From: Chlorobiaceae bacterium
Lineage (GTDB): Bacteria; Bacteroidota; Chlorobiia; Chlorobiales; Chlorobiaceae
Length of the DNA stretch: 64,000 nt
Direction of reading: 5' to 3'
Assembly (NCBI GenBank): GCA_013334865.1
Contig: JAAXWS010000001.1
Span: 155,830-219,829 of the forward strand
Shown: piece by piece, positions 8,077 through 15,606 of the stretch
How positions within the stretch are numbered: the stretch's first letter is position 1
How the letters are laid out: each line of letters begins with the position of its first letter
The notes under the pieces: model-generated
Told to the model about the DNA's origin: nothing
Database searches by the model: none
What the model saw: only the letters and a program-made list of their open reading frames with translations
Made by a program: the position numbers and the translations under genes

Positions 8077-8529
8077 TCAGGCGGAACCGGCCTCAAGCAT
8101 TCGCAGGGCCTCGCCTTCGTCAGGAACGAGGTCGAACGCAGCGATGAATGCCTCAGGCACCCGTTTCGGGCGGCCGGTATCGGGATCGACGCAGATCCAG
8201 AGCGTTTCGGCCCTGGCAATGGCAGTCCGCTCGCCAGCCCTTGTGAAGAGGTACTGCCGCCGGGACTGGCAGTCGCGGACCGAAGCGATCCACGTATGGA
8301 GTTCGAGAAGATCACCGGCAAATGAAGGCCGGAGGTAGTCGATCCTATGGGTGCGGGCCACCCATGCGGCGCGGTTCTCCCGGTATTGTTCGAGCGACCA
8401 CCCCTCGGATGCGGTATGCGCCGTGGCGGCATCCTGCATCCATCGGACATATTCGATGTTGCTGACATGACCGTTCACGTCGATCGCGGACTCGGGCACG
8501 CTGAATGCATGGGTGTAGACCGATCTCAT
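8077..8529 (-). CDS. Acyl-CoA thioesterase, 4HBT hot-dog fold
   Basis: The 150-residue protein is a single hot-dog domain. The N-terminal AIDVNGHVSNIEYVRWMQDA is the 4-hydroxybenzoyl-CoA thioesterase/YbgC motif, where the Asp is expected to be catalytic. The tail has LWICVDPDTGRPKRVPE, usual for FatA/YbgC relatives. Such enzymes hydrolyse acyl-CoA or acyl-ACP thioesters; the chain length cannot be read from sequence. It lies 8 bases from the end of the D,D-carboxypeptidase gene upstream on the same strand, so the two are probably cotranscribed. Confidence 0.87.
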   Translation of the reverse strand: MRSVYTHAFSVPESAIDVNGHVSNIEYVRWMQDAATAHTASEGWSLEQYRENRAAWVARTHRIDYLRPSFAGDLLELHTWIASVRDCQSRRQYLFTRAGERTAIARAETLWICVDPDTGRPKRVPEAFIAAFDLVPDEGEALRMLEAGSA

Positions 8530-8537
8530 CGCAGGCC

Positions 8538-9980
8538 TCAGCTCATTGCCGATCCGGAAGCCGCCGGTCCGGCGTACGACAGGGCATCCTTGCGGTGCTT
8601 CTGCTTCGAGGCCCTGGTCACTTCGGCGCCTTTCTTCTTCTGGTTCAGGGCTGCACGGCTGTCGCCTTTCCCCTTCCTGCCGGCTTTCGCCGCAGCAGGC
8701 CGTGCGCTTGCGCCTTTGTTCGACTTCAGGGCAAGTCGTCTGTCGTCCTGTGCCTTGCGGCCGTGCCGCAGGGAGGAACCGGCGTCCCGCGACGCCTTCA
8801 TGGCGAGCTTCCTGTCAGATGCCGAGAGCTTCTTCATCCTGAGCTCCCGTTTCGCATCGGCAATGCGCTTCTGCCCGGAGGCGTGCACCTTCCTTCCATC
8901 CTGGCCGGAGGCCTTCTCCGCCCTGATGCCCGTAGCGGCCTCGGCACGGCCATGTCCGGCGACCTGTACCCTCACCTTGAGGGCCTTCTCGCGATTCAGG
9001 GCGACCTGGCGGGAAGAGGCCGGCGTTGCTTTTCCGGAATCCTTACGGACCGCAGCCGTCACAGGAACCCGGTCGCCGGGGCCGATGCCAAGCCCCTGGT
9101 CGAACATGTCGGAGGCCATCCCCCAGCGATCCCCCTTCGCATTGAGCATCACCACGAGTACATCCTTCCGCTCCCGGACCGCCCTGGCGATCAGGCATTT
9201 GCCGGCACGGTTGGTGAAGCCGGTCTTGATGCCGACCGTGTAGGGGTACACATCGAACATCTTGTTGTGGGTCTTCAGGAAGAAGGCCCTGCCGGTGGAA
9301 AGTTCCTTGAAGTTGACCTTTTCGAGCCTTGCAATGGCGTTGAATTCGGGGTTGCGGACCGCATGCTCGGTCAGCACCATGAGATCCCTTGCGGTCGTCC
9401 GGTTCCCGACCCAGGGCCCGACGTCGAAACCGGCAGGGTTGGTGAATTGCGAATTGGACATGCCGAGGCTCCTCGCCCTGGCGTTCATAGAGCGCACGAA
9501 CGACTCGACGCTGCCGCCGAGATGGATGGCTATGGAGAACGCCGCATCGTTGCTGGAGTTGACCATGGCCGCCTTGACCAGGTCGCGGAGCGGTATCCGG
9601 TCCCCCTCCCTGAGTCCTGCCTTGGTGGGCTCGACCATCGTCGCCTCCCTCGTGATCACCACCTCGTCGTCCATACGGCCGCTTTCGATGGCCATGATGC
9701 TGGTCAGAACCTTCGTCAGGCTGGCCGGAGAAACCTGGAGATCGATATCCTTGGACATGAGGACGTTCGAGCTGCCGGTCTCCTTGACGAAATAGGAGGT
9801 CACGGAGTCGTACTGGGCCGCATCAGCTCGCCCGTTCGAGCCCATCAGGGCCCCCCCCGCACAGAGAAGGACGAGCAATGCCTTCAGTCCGGCAAACAGG
9901 TTTCCGAACAGGCGGTTCCGGTTGCCGTCGATCCTGCCGCCGGGCATGTGGTCCGAGGATTTCAGGACGGTGTCTGACAT
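8538..9980 (-). CDS. D-alanyl-D-alanine carboxypeptidase (S11) with a long basic tail
   Basis: This 480-residue penicillin-binding protein trims the terminal D-Ala of peptidoglycan stem peptides in the periplasm. An N-terminal membrane segment (LFAGLKALLVLLCAGGALMG, about 29-48) acts as signal or anchor. The S11 motifs are SPASLTK (SxxK), SSN (SxN) and KTG in GIKTGFTNRAG. After about residue 290 the usual C-terminal beta domain is not recognisable. Instead about 190 residues rich in Lys, Arg, Ala and Ser follow (for example KAGRKGKGDSR), with few acidic residues. The tail may bind anionic cell-wall polymers or nucleic acid (inference). The gene lies downstream of the orphan antitoxin. Confidence 0.9.
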   Translation of the reverse strand: MSDTVLKSSDHMPGGRIDGNRNRLFGNLFAGLKALLVLLCAGGALMGSNGRADAAQYDSVTSYFVKETGSSNVLMSKDIDLQVSPASLTKVLTSIMAIESGRMDDEVVITREATMVEPTKAGLREGDRIPLRDLVKAAMVNSSNDAAFSIAIHLGGSVESFVRSMNARARSLGMSNSQFTNPAGFDVGPWVGNRTTARDLMVLTEHAVRNPEFNAIARLEKVNFKELSTGRAFFLKTHNKMFDVYPYTVGIKTGFTNRAGKCLIARAVRERKDVLVVMLNAKGDRWGMASDMFDQGLGIGPGDRVPVTAAVRKDSGKATPASSRQVALNREKALKVRVQVAGHGRAEAATGIRAEKASGQDGRKVHASGQKRIADAKRELRMKKLSASDRKLAMKASRDAGSSLRHGRKAQDDRRLALKSNKGASARPAAAKAGRKGKGDSRAALNQKKKGAEVTRASKQKHRKDALSYAGPAASGSAMS

Positions 9981-10066
9981 AGTTGATGATTCGTTTGAGG
10001 TCTGTTCTGAATAAAAGAAAGCTTAGCTGAAAAACCTTGAAAAAAACTCGTAAACGAGGCGCCGTT

Positions 10067-10291
10067 TCAACCCTGGCCCGCATCTCCACCCTCTGCTTCC
10101 AGGAAATCGACATCCCTTGACGAGAGCAAAGACTGGTAATGGCGGACGTCGAGCAGCACCACCGAACTCTTCCCGTGCTGGGTCAGGACGATCGGGCGGC
10201 CGGTCTTCTTCACCTGCCTGACCATCGAAGCCGTATTTGCACGGAACTCCGACAGCGGGCGAATATCGTTCTCAAGATCGATCCCTTTCAT
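10067..10291 (-). CDS. Phd/YefM-family antitoxin, apparently orphan
   Basis: The 74-residue protein has the antitoxin pattern: DIRPLSEFRANTASMVRQVKKTGRPIVLTQHGK, then VVLLDVRHYQSL. This is the N-terminal DNA-binding dimer fold of Phd/YefM. The C-terminal neutralising tail is short (about 15 residues). A palindrome of YefM type lies 48-70 bases upstream of the start (10340-10361). No RelE, ParE or Doc gene follows. Only 86 bases separate it from the carboxypeptidase, and a frame opening inside its last codons (MRARVETAPRL) decays into unrelated sequence. It may be a solitary regulator or the remnant of a toxin-antitoxin pair. Confidence 0.85.
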   Translation of the reverse strand: MKGIDLENDIRPLSEFRANTASMVRQVKKTGRPIVLTQHGKSSVVLLDVRHYQSLLSSRDVDFLEAEGGDAGQG

Positions 10292-10339
10292 GCAGTACGC
10301 AGGATGGTATTGTTTTCTGTGCTGAATTACACACTATTG

Positions 10340-10361
10340 ATTGTACGTTATTCCGTACAAT
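10340..10361. promoter_or_regulatory. Palindromic operator upstream of the antitoxin gene
   Basis: ATTGTACG (10340-10347) and CGTACAAT (10354-10361) are perfect inverted 8-mers with a 6-base spacer. The half-site resembles the TGTACA core known for YefM-type operators. It is placed correctly for autorepression of the gene starting at 10291. Binding is inferred. Confidence 0.65.
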
Positions 10362-10433
10362 TTTCAAACAAAAACAGACCGGGCGGCATGCACGGCGGCA
10401 TGCGATGTCATGAACAGGTGAAAACGGGCAGTA

Positions 10434-11561
10434 TCAGGAGTCGCTTTCAGGAGCGCTCAGTGTCCCGGCTTCCGATATCTTCGGCTTCGGGGTCTGCAAA
10501 TAGGTGGCGTCCATCTGCTTGACCTGCATGACAAGCTTCAGGGTGTTGGTCACCAGTTCCCTGATCGAGCGCTTCACGTAGCGGCTTCGCGCGAAGCGCT
10601 GGTAATTGTGCTCGGTATCTTCGGCGATCCAGCCCCGGCTCCAGCCGACGAAGTTGAAGGGCGGAAAGGTGAATCCGAGGTCGGTAAAGAAGGAGTTCAG
10701 CTGTCCCACGACCCCCTGGACGTTGTCCTGACCGCCGGTGACGATGAATGAGGCGACCTTGTTCCTGATGAGCACACGGTCGTTCAGGGTGATCTGGTTC
10801 TGGACCGTGTTGAGGCGTTCGGCCATCTTGTAGTAGAGCGACGAGGCATTGCCCCACCTGATCGGCGTGGCGAGGATCACCGCGTCGGCCCAGAGCACCA
10901 TCGCCCGGTAGATTTCGTTCATGCCGTCGCCGGAATCCATCTCCGAGATCGAGCACGGCCAGGTGCAGGCCTGCTCATGCCGGCTGTAATAGCCTTCGCA
11001 ATGACGGAAGTCGAGGTCCCGGATGCGGATCATCCGGACCGACGCCCCGAACTCCGAAGCGGCAAAATCGAGGGCGGCCTGCAGGGCGCTCTCGGAGGTG
11101 GAGGGGCGGGGCAGATCGCGGTTCATGTTGGTGGCCGATATGCCGAGCACGTTGAGCGACGAAGGGGTCACCCGGTATTCGAGGTTCCGCAGGTCGGTAA
11201 GCGGGTCTTCGTCGTGGAGCGCCCTGAAGGCCGGAACAACCGGCTCTTCGGAGACGCAGATCATGCCCTCCTCGATCCTGACTCCGTAGACGGCCTGGCG
11301 GTCCTGGTATGCGCCGGGTGCCTTGCCGGTCCTGAGGTGGTACTGCCAGCCGTGCCATGGGCAGACCACGTACAGATCGCCGTCATCGAGGCGCTGGACG
11401 CGCCCATCCCCGAGGTCTCCTCCCCTGTGCAGGCAGGAGTGCGCAAGGGCGGTCACGACGCCTTCATAGTTGAACAGCGCGATGCTGCGCCCGCCGGAAC
11501 TGACCGTGCGATGGCTGTTGTCGGGAAGCTCCGAAAGCGGAATCAGCGGCTGGTAATCCAT
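10434..11561 (-). CDS. Rieske [2Fe-2S] domain fused to an NAD(P)H:FMN-reductase/flavodoxin-like domain
   Basis: The 375-residue protein joins two redox modules. Residues 1-105 form a Rieske ferredoxin-type domain with cluster ligands Cys43, His45 (SCLHRG), Cys67 and His70 (CPWHGW). Residues 130-345 form a flavodoxin-like NADPH-dependent FMN reductase domain. That part holds LNVLGISATNM, a Cys-rich stretch around HCEGYYSRHEQACTWPCS, and ILATPIRWGNASSLYYKMAERL, the flavin-binding loop. There is no signal peptide. Electron transfer between the two cofactors within one chain is likely, but donor and acceptor are unknown. It is followed on the same strand by a short gap to the antitoxin and is preceded 11 bases away by the LysE gene. 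Confidence 0.85.
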   Translation of the reverse strand: MDYQPLIPLSELPDNSHRTVSSGGRSIALFNYEGVVTALAHSCLHRGGDLGDGRVQRLDDGDLYVVCPWHGWQYHLRTGKAPGAYQDRQAVYGVRIEEGMICVSEEPVVPAFRALHDEDPLTDLRNLEYRVTPSSLNVLGISATNMNRDLPRPSTSESALQAALDFAASEFGASVRMIRIRDLDFRHCEGYYSRHEQACTWPCSISEMDSGDGMNEIYRAMVLWADAVILATPIRWGNASSLYYKMAERLNTVQNQITLNDRVLIRNKVASFIVTGGQDNVQGVVGQLNSFFTDLGFTFPPFNFVGWSRGWIAEDTEHNYQRFARSRYVKRSIRELVTNTLKLVMQVKQMDATYLQTPKPKISEAGTLSAPESDS

Positions 11562-11572
11562 ATTCGCCCGGT

Positions 11573-12199
11573 TCAGCGTTCAGAAACGGCAAGCTTGAGC
11601 GCCAGCCCGACAAAAACGGTCGCCGCAGCACGGTTGACGGTCTTGAGGGCCGACGGGGAGCGCCTGAAGCGTTCGCCGAGCCCACCCGCCAGCAGGCTGA
11701 TGAGCCCGAACACGATCATCGTGGCGATGATGAAGACCCCGCCGAGCTCGAAGAACTGCATGATCATCGATCCGTGACGAGGGTCGGCGAACTGCGGCAG
11801 GAAGGCGAGGAAGAAGAGCGTGACCTTGGGGTTGGTGAGGTTCATGACGATGCCGCGCCGGTAGAGGGTGGGGCCGGAAAGCTCCGGGGCCTGGAGATCG
11901 TCACCGGACGAGCCTCCTGCGCGCCAGGCCTGCCAGGCGAGGTAGAGGAGGTAGATCGCCCCGGCGCCCTTGAGCACGGTGAACGCCAGCGCGGAAGCAC
12001 GCACGATCGCCGCGAGGCCGAACGCCACGGCGAGCGTATGGCCGATCAGGCCGGTGCAGAGGCCGAGCGTCACGGCAAGTCCGGCAGCCCGTCCGTGCTG
12101 TGCCGACTGCGCTATCACGAACAGGTTGTCGGGGCCGGGCGAAAGGGCAAGCAGCATGGCTGTCGAAAAGAAGGCAATGAGCGTCTGGATGTCGATCAT
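11573..12199 (-). CDS. LysE/RhtB-family amino-acid exporter
   Basis: This 208-residue inner-membrane protein has about six hydrophobic segments. The hallmark MLLALSPGPDNLFVIAQSAQHGRAAGL lies near residues 15-40, and MNLTNPKVTLFFLAFLPQF in the middle; both are signatures of the RhtB branch. It is expected to export an amino acid or homoserine-lactone-like molecule driven by the proton gradient. The substrate cannot be assigned. The GNAT gene ends 15 bases upstream of its start, and the Rieske-flavodoxin gene follows after 11 bases, which suggests one operon. Confidence 0.88.
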   Translation of the reverse strand: MIDIQTLIAFFSTAMLLALSPGPDNLFVIAQSAQHGRAAGLAVTLGLCTGLIGHTLAVAFGLAAIVRASALAFTVLKGAGAIYLLYLAWQAWRAGGSSGDDLQAPELSGPTLYRRGIVMNLTNPKVTLFFLAFLPQFADPRHGSMIMQFFELGGVFIIATMIVFGLISLLAGGLGERFRRSPSALKTVNRAAATVFVGLALKLAVSER

Positions 12200-12214
12200 G
12201 GCGATGGAATCGGT

Positions 12215-12709
12215 TCATTGAAGCGTTTTCTGCAAAAAGACCACGTCGAAAGGAACGCCCCGCCTAAGGCCGACCTGACGGAGGCGGCCGGTTTCCGTGA
12301 AGCCTTGGGCGGCATGGAAACGGATGCTCCCATCGTTCAGCGAAGAGACCGTGGCGACGATCGTCCGGAGCCCGATAGTGCGGGCTCCGGCTTCGAGGCT
12401 ACCGATGATGGCCGCACCTATCCCCTGCCCGGTGAACTCCGGCCCGATGAAACAGGTCAGCTCGGCAGTACCGCAGAAAGCCGGAATCGAACTGTAGGGC
12501 CGCAACAGGCCGAACCCCGCGACCGAACCGTCGCCGGAGCGGGCGGTCACGGACGGCCAGCCATGGCAGAAGGACATGAGCGCCTCGAAACGTTCCTTTC
12601 CCACCGGCTCTTCGGTGTAGGTCGCAACGCTGTTTTCGACATAGTAGTTGAAAATGGCGAGCATCCCTTCAAGGTCCTCCTGCGCGGAGTCGAAAAGCGC
12701 GATATCCAT
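12215..12709 (-). CDS. GNAT-family N-acetyltransferase
   Basis: The 164-residue protein transfers an acetyl group from acetyl-CoA to an amine. Typical features are YYVENSVATYTEEP near the N-terminus, as in phosphinothricin acetyltransferase relatives (Pat/Bar, YncA), and the CoA loop FTGQGIGAAIIGSLE. Later segments are VSSLNDGSIRFHAAQGF and VFLQKTL. I start at MDIALFDS (ATG 12707-12709), which overlaps the stop of the upstream membrane protein by one base. The longer open frame adds 35 residues with no homology. The physiological amine is unknown; a methionine sulfone or sulfoximine-type substrate is possible for this subgroup. Confidence 0.85.
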   Translation of the reverse strand: MDIALFDSAQEDLEGMLAIFNYYVENSVATYTEEPVGKERFEALMSFCHGWPSVTARSGDGSVAGFGLLRPYSSIPAFCGTAELTCFIGPEFTGQGIGAAIIGSLEAGARTIGLRTIVATVSSLNDGSIRFHAAQGFTETGRLRQVGLRRGVPFDVVFLQKTLQ

Positions 12710-13170
12710 CACCGGAACTTCTCCTGCCGCTGTCCGGCGGAAAGCTTGCCTCCATAATGACCCAAGAGCACCACGACAGGCAGCATTGCCAGGATTATCA
12801 GGAGATATGCCCAATGCAGGAGGCCTTCACCGGAGAGCGCCCCCGGGCAGGCCAACCGTATCGATACCGCACACACGGCAAGAATGCAAAGTGTGACGGC
12901 GAGCCGTATCTTCATCATGAACACCGGAGCCTTGGCGCCATTGTACTTCTTTTTCCAGTCGAGTATACCCGAGACGAAAGACACCGGCACGGCCAGAAGC
13001 ACAATCACAAGCAGGTGGAGCACCGTACGCTCGAAGAACGGATCGGCCGCCGGCAGGGCCAGCAGCAGGTAGAGCACCGCGACCGGGATCAGCCCATTGC
13101 TGAAGTGGGCGGAAATCGCGTGGAGGAAGAAGGTCCTCCTCATCTCGTCGAGAAACTTGCCGATAGGCAT
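12709..13170 (-). CDS. DUF2231-like small membrane protein
   Basis: The protein has about 153 residues with four hydrophobic helices. HAISAHFSNGLIPVAVLYLLL is near the start, SGILDWKKKYNGAKAP follows helix 2, and LGHYGGKLSAG lies at the C-terminal end. This order (H-x-x-x-x-H-F, GxxDW, GHxGGxL) resembles DUF2231-type proteins, some of which have histidines suited to heme or metal binding. The start is uncertain: I chose MPIGKFLDE at 13170, but an ATG at 13203 and a GTG at 13209 are in frame. It overlaps the GNAT gene by one base. Confidence 0.65.
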   Translation of the reverse strand: MPIGKFLDEMRRTFFLHAISAHFSNGLIPVAVLYLLLALPAADPFFERTVLHLLVIVLLAVPVSFVSGILDWKKKYNGAKAPVFMMKIRLAVTLCILAVCAVSIRLACPGALSGEGLLHWAYLLIILAMLPVVVLLGHYGGKLSAGQRQEKFR

Positions 13171-13351
13171 GGCAGCAGTTATGGTTGGTGACGGTCCGCG
13201 CATCGGCACGGAAGGGGGAATCCCTGAAATTTACACTCTGCGACGACAGCGTCCAAGGGAGACAGGCGTCGCCCCCCGCATTCAACGGCCGATCGGCGAT
13301 TATTTGCCGCAAGAGTTTCATTCCTTGGATTAGCATGTTATTTTTCATGCC

Positions 13352-14380
13352 GTGAGTTTCGACCAATCCAACCACTTGCAGGTGAACGACTTTCCTCCAG
13401 ACCGGCATGCCGGCAACAGGCCTGACGATAACGCCGGGAACGACGGCATAGGTCGACGGAAACCGGTCGTGCAGGGACGGCGCCCCTCCGAGCGGCTATC
13501 GAAGCTGGGACTGATCGTCAGGTTCCTCAAACCGGTCACCTGGATACCGGTCATGTGGAGTTTCCTCTGCGGCGCTGTCGCCTCCGGCTCGTTTGGCTGG
13601 GAAGGGCTCGCGGGAACGAAATTCCTGCTTGCCATGCTTCTCACCGGCCCACTGGCGACCGGCACCTGCCAGATGCTCAACGACTACTTCGACCGCGACC
13701 TCGACGAGATCAACGAACCCTCACGGCCGATCCCCGGCGGAGCGATCTCCCTTCGGGACGCCACCATGCTCATCGCCCTCTGGTCCGTCCTTTCGGTGAT
13801 CGCAGGCTACCTGATCCACCCGCTCATCGGCCTCTACGTGGTGGTCGGCATCGTCAACGCGCACCTCTACAGCGCGAACCCCATCAAGCTCAAAAAACGC
13901 CTCTGGGCTGGCAACATCATCGTGTCGGTCTCGTATCTGATCATCCCTTGGATCGCCGGCGAGATCGCCTACCGGCCGTCGTTTTCGATCCACAGCCTCA
14001 CCCCGTCGCTGATCGTCGCCGGGCTCTACACCCTGTCGAGCACCGGGACGATGACCATCAACGACTTCAAGTCGATCGAAGGCGACCGCCAGGTCGGCAT
14101 CCACACCCTTCCCGCCGTGTTCGGCGAGCGCAGGGCGGCCATCATCGCCTCGGTGCTGATCAACCTCGGCCAGGTGCTGGCGGCCGGATACATGCTCATG
14201 CTTGGCCTGCAATGGTTCGCCGTCGTCGTCGGGGCCCTCGTCCTGCCCCAGTTCCTGCTGCAGTTCGGGCTCGTCCGCTCCCCGAGGACCATGGACGTCC
14301 GCTACAACGCCGTCGCGCAGAACTTCCTGGTCGCCGGCATGCTGGTCTGCGCCTTCGCCATCAGGACCACGAACCCATGA
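13352..14380 (+). CDS. bchG: Bacteriochlorophyll a synthase (UbiA prenyltransferase family)
   Basis: The 342-residue membrane enzyme esterifies bacteriochlorophyllide a with its isoprenoid tail (phytyl or geranylgeranyl diphosphate). It has about eight or nine hydrophobic segments. The signature NDYFDRDLDEINEPSRPIPG holds the diphosphate-binding Asp motif typical of ChlG/BchG. The second Asp region is TINDFKSIEGDRQVGIHTLP. Relatives in green sulfur bacteria include BchK (bacteriochlorophyll c) and ChlG; the SRPIPGGAIS context favours BchG, but the paralogues are close. The GTG start at 13352 gives a hydrophilic 45-residue leader, so a later start is possible. The stop overlaps the next gene as ATGA. 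Confidence 0.85.
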   Translation: MSFDQSNHLQVNDFPPDRHAGNRPDDNAGNDGIGRRKPVVQGRRPSERLSKLGLIVRFLKPVTWIPVMWSFLCGAVASGSFGWEGLAGTKFLLAMLLTGPLATGTCQMLNDYFDRDLDEINEPSRPIPGGAISLRDATMLIALWSVLSVIAGYLIHPLIGLYVVVGIVNAHLYSANPIKLKKRLWAGNIIVSVSYLIIPWIAGEIAYRPSFSIHSLTPSLIVAGLYTLSSTGTMTINDFKSIEGDRQVGIHTLPAVFGERRAAIIASVLINLGQVLAAGYMLMLGLQWFAVVVGALVLPQFLLQFGLVRSPRTMDVRYNAVAQNFLVAGMLVCAFAIRTTNP

Positions 14381-15021
14381 CCGACGCCGGGAGCCCGCTG
14401 GTTTCGGTCGTCATGGCCACCTTCAACCGCGCGGCACTGCTCGACAGGGCCATCGGAAGCGTCCTGGAACAGACTATCGGGTCGTGGGAACTGATCGTCG
14501 TGGACGACGGCAGCGCCGACGAAACCTTCAGCGTCGTGGACAGGCACCTGCAACGCCACGGCAATATCCGCTACATGAAGCACCGAAACCGGAAGCCGGC
14601 CCTCTCGAGGAACGCCGGCATCCAGGCCTCGTTCGGGCGATATGTCACCTTTCTGGACAGCGATGACCGCTACCTTCCGGAGCACCTTGAATCGCGGTTG
14701 ACGCTGCTCGAATCGATGCCGGAGGTCGACCTGCTCGCAGGCGGCTTCTCCTTGACGGGCGATCCATGGGTCAGGGACAGGAACGATCCCGAAAAGCTGG
14801 TCCACGTCAGCGATTGCATCCTCTGCGGCACGCTCTTCGGCCGCAGGGAGCTCTTCACTGATCTCGGTGGCTTCAGGGATATCGACTACGCCGAGGACAC
14901 CGACCTCTGGGAACGGGCCGCCATGAAGCACCATATCCTCAGGATCGACGGGCCGGAGAGCTACATCTATCAGCGCTCGGAAGAGAGCATCACCGCAACA
15001 TGGAAGAGAAACAATACATGA
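14377..15021 (+). CDS. Family 2 glycosyltransferase
   Basis: The 214-residue protein is a single GT-A domain: PLVSVVMATFNRAALLDRAI, ELIVVDDGS and YVTFLDSDDRY with the metal-binding DxD. A GGFRDIDYAEDTDLWERA segment carries the ED pair of the acceptor site. There is no membrane helix. It is likely to add a sugar to an envelope glycolipid, but donor and acceptor are unknown. It starts at ATG 14377 inside the bchG stop and its own stop overlaps the following ATG, so the three genes are translationally coupled. A link to pigment or chlorosome glycolipid synthesis is only suggested by that coupling. Confidence 0.9.
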   Translation: MTDAGSPLVSVVMATFNRAALLDRAIGSVLEQTIGSWELIVVDDGSADETFSVVDRHLQRHGNIRYMKHRNRKPALSRNAGIQASFGRYVTFLDSDDRYLPEHLESRLTLLESMPEVDLLAGGFSLTGDPWVRDRNDPEKLVHVSDCILCGTLFGRRELFTDLGGFRDIDYAEDTDLWERAAMKHHILRIDGPESYIYQRSEESITATWKRNNT

Positions 15022-15584
15022 TCTCCTCGGTCACCGTCTACTGCAGTTCGAGCGGCCAGGCGCCGCAGCCATACTTCGACGAAGCCACGCTTCTCGGCAA
15101 AGGGCTTGCCGAACGGAACATCGGGCTGGTTTTCGGTGGGGGCCACGTCGGCCTGATGGGCCGCACGGCCGATGCCGTCATGCAGGGGGGAGGCACCGTA
15201 AAGGGGATCATCCCCCGGTTCCTCGAGGAGCGGGAGGTCGCCCACTACGGCATCAGCGAGCTGCACGTGGTCGAGACGATGCACGAGCGGAAGATGCTGC
15301 TCACCGGGTGGGCCGACGCATTCGTCATCCTCCCCGGCGGCTTCGGAACCCTCGACGAGCTCATGGAGATCCTCACCTGGAAACACCTCGGCCACCACGA
15401 CAAGCCGATCATCCTGCTCAACGTCGGCGGATTCTGGGACCAGCTCCTCGGGTTCTTCGGACGCATCGCCGCCGACCGAATGGTCAAGCCCGGCTATGAG
15501 GCCTATTACGACCTCTGCAGTTCGGCGGACGAAGCCCTCGCCCTGATCGACCGGATCAACAGGCGACAAGCAAGCCCGGCATAG
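15018..15584 (+). CDS. LOG-family (TIGR00730) nucleoside monophosphate phosphoribohydrolase
   Basis: The 188-residue protein has the LOG fold: VYCSSSGQ at the start, LVFGGGHVGLMG, ETMHERKMLLTGWADAFVILPGGFGTLDELMEILTW. The PGGxGTxxE motif and the MxxRK-like helix define the active site. The family cleaves nucleoside monophosphates, including cytokinin ribotides, to base plus ribose 5-phosphate, and in bacteria it may act in nucleotide salvage. I choose ATG 15018, which overlaps the preceding stop as ATGA and has GGAAGAGA in front; an upstream ATG at 15000 is in frame. It ends at a compact hairpin. Confidence 0.88.
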   Translation: MISSVTVYCSSSGQAPQPYFDEATLLGKGLAERNIGLVFGGGHVGLMGRTADAVMQGGGTVKGIIPRFLEEREVAHYGISELHVVETMHERKMLLTGWADAFVILPGGFGTLDELMEILTWKHLGHHDKPIILLNVGGFWDQLLGFFGRIAADRMVKPGYEAYYDLCSSADEALALIDRINRRQASPA

Positions 15585-15595
15585 CCGGGCTTTGA
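15572..15595 (+). terminator. Hairpin at the end of the bchG operon
   Basis: AAGCCCGGC (15572-15580) and GCCGGGCTT (15584-15592) form a 9-bp stem with a 3-base loop. It overlaps the stop codon of the LOG gene. The T-tract is short, so termination may be partial. The convergent hydrolase gene ends 12 bases further on. Confidence 0.6.
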
Positions 15596-15606
15596 GTTCG
15601 TCCTGG

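Noticed and set aside
9823..10113. Possible ParE/RelE toxin overlapping the antitoxin
   Set aside because: Only the first few residues look toxin-like, after which the frame runs in the shadow of the carboxypeptidase gene. At most a relic.
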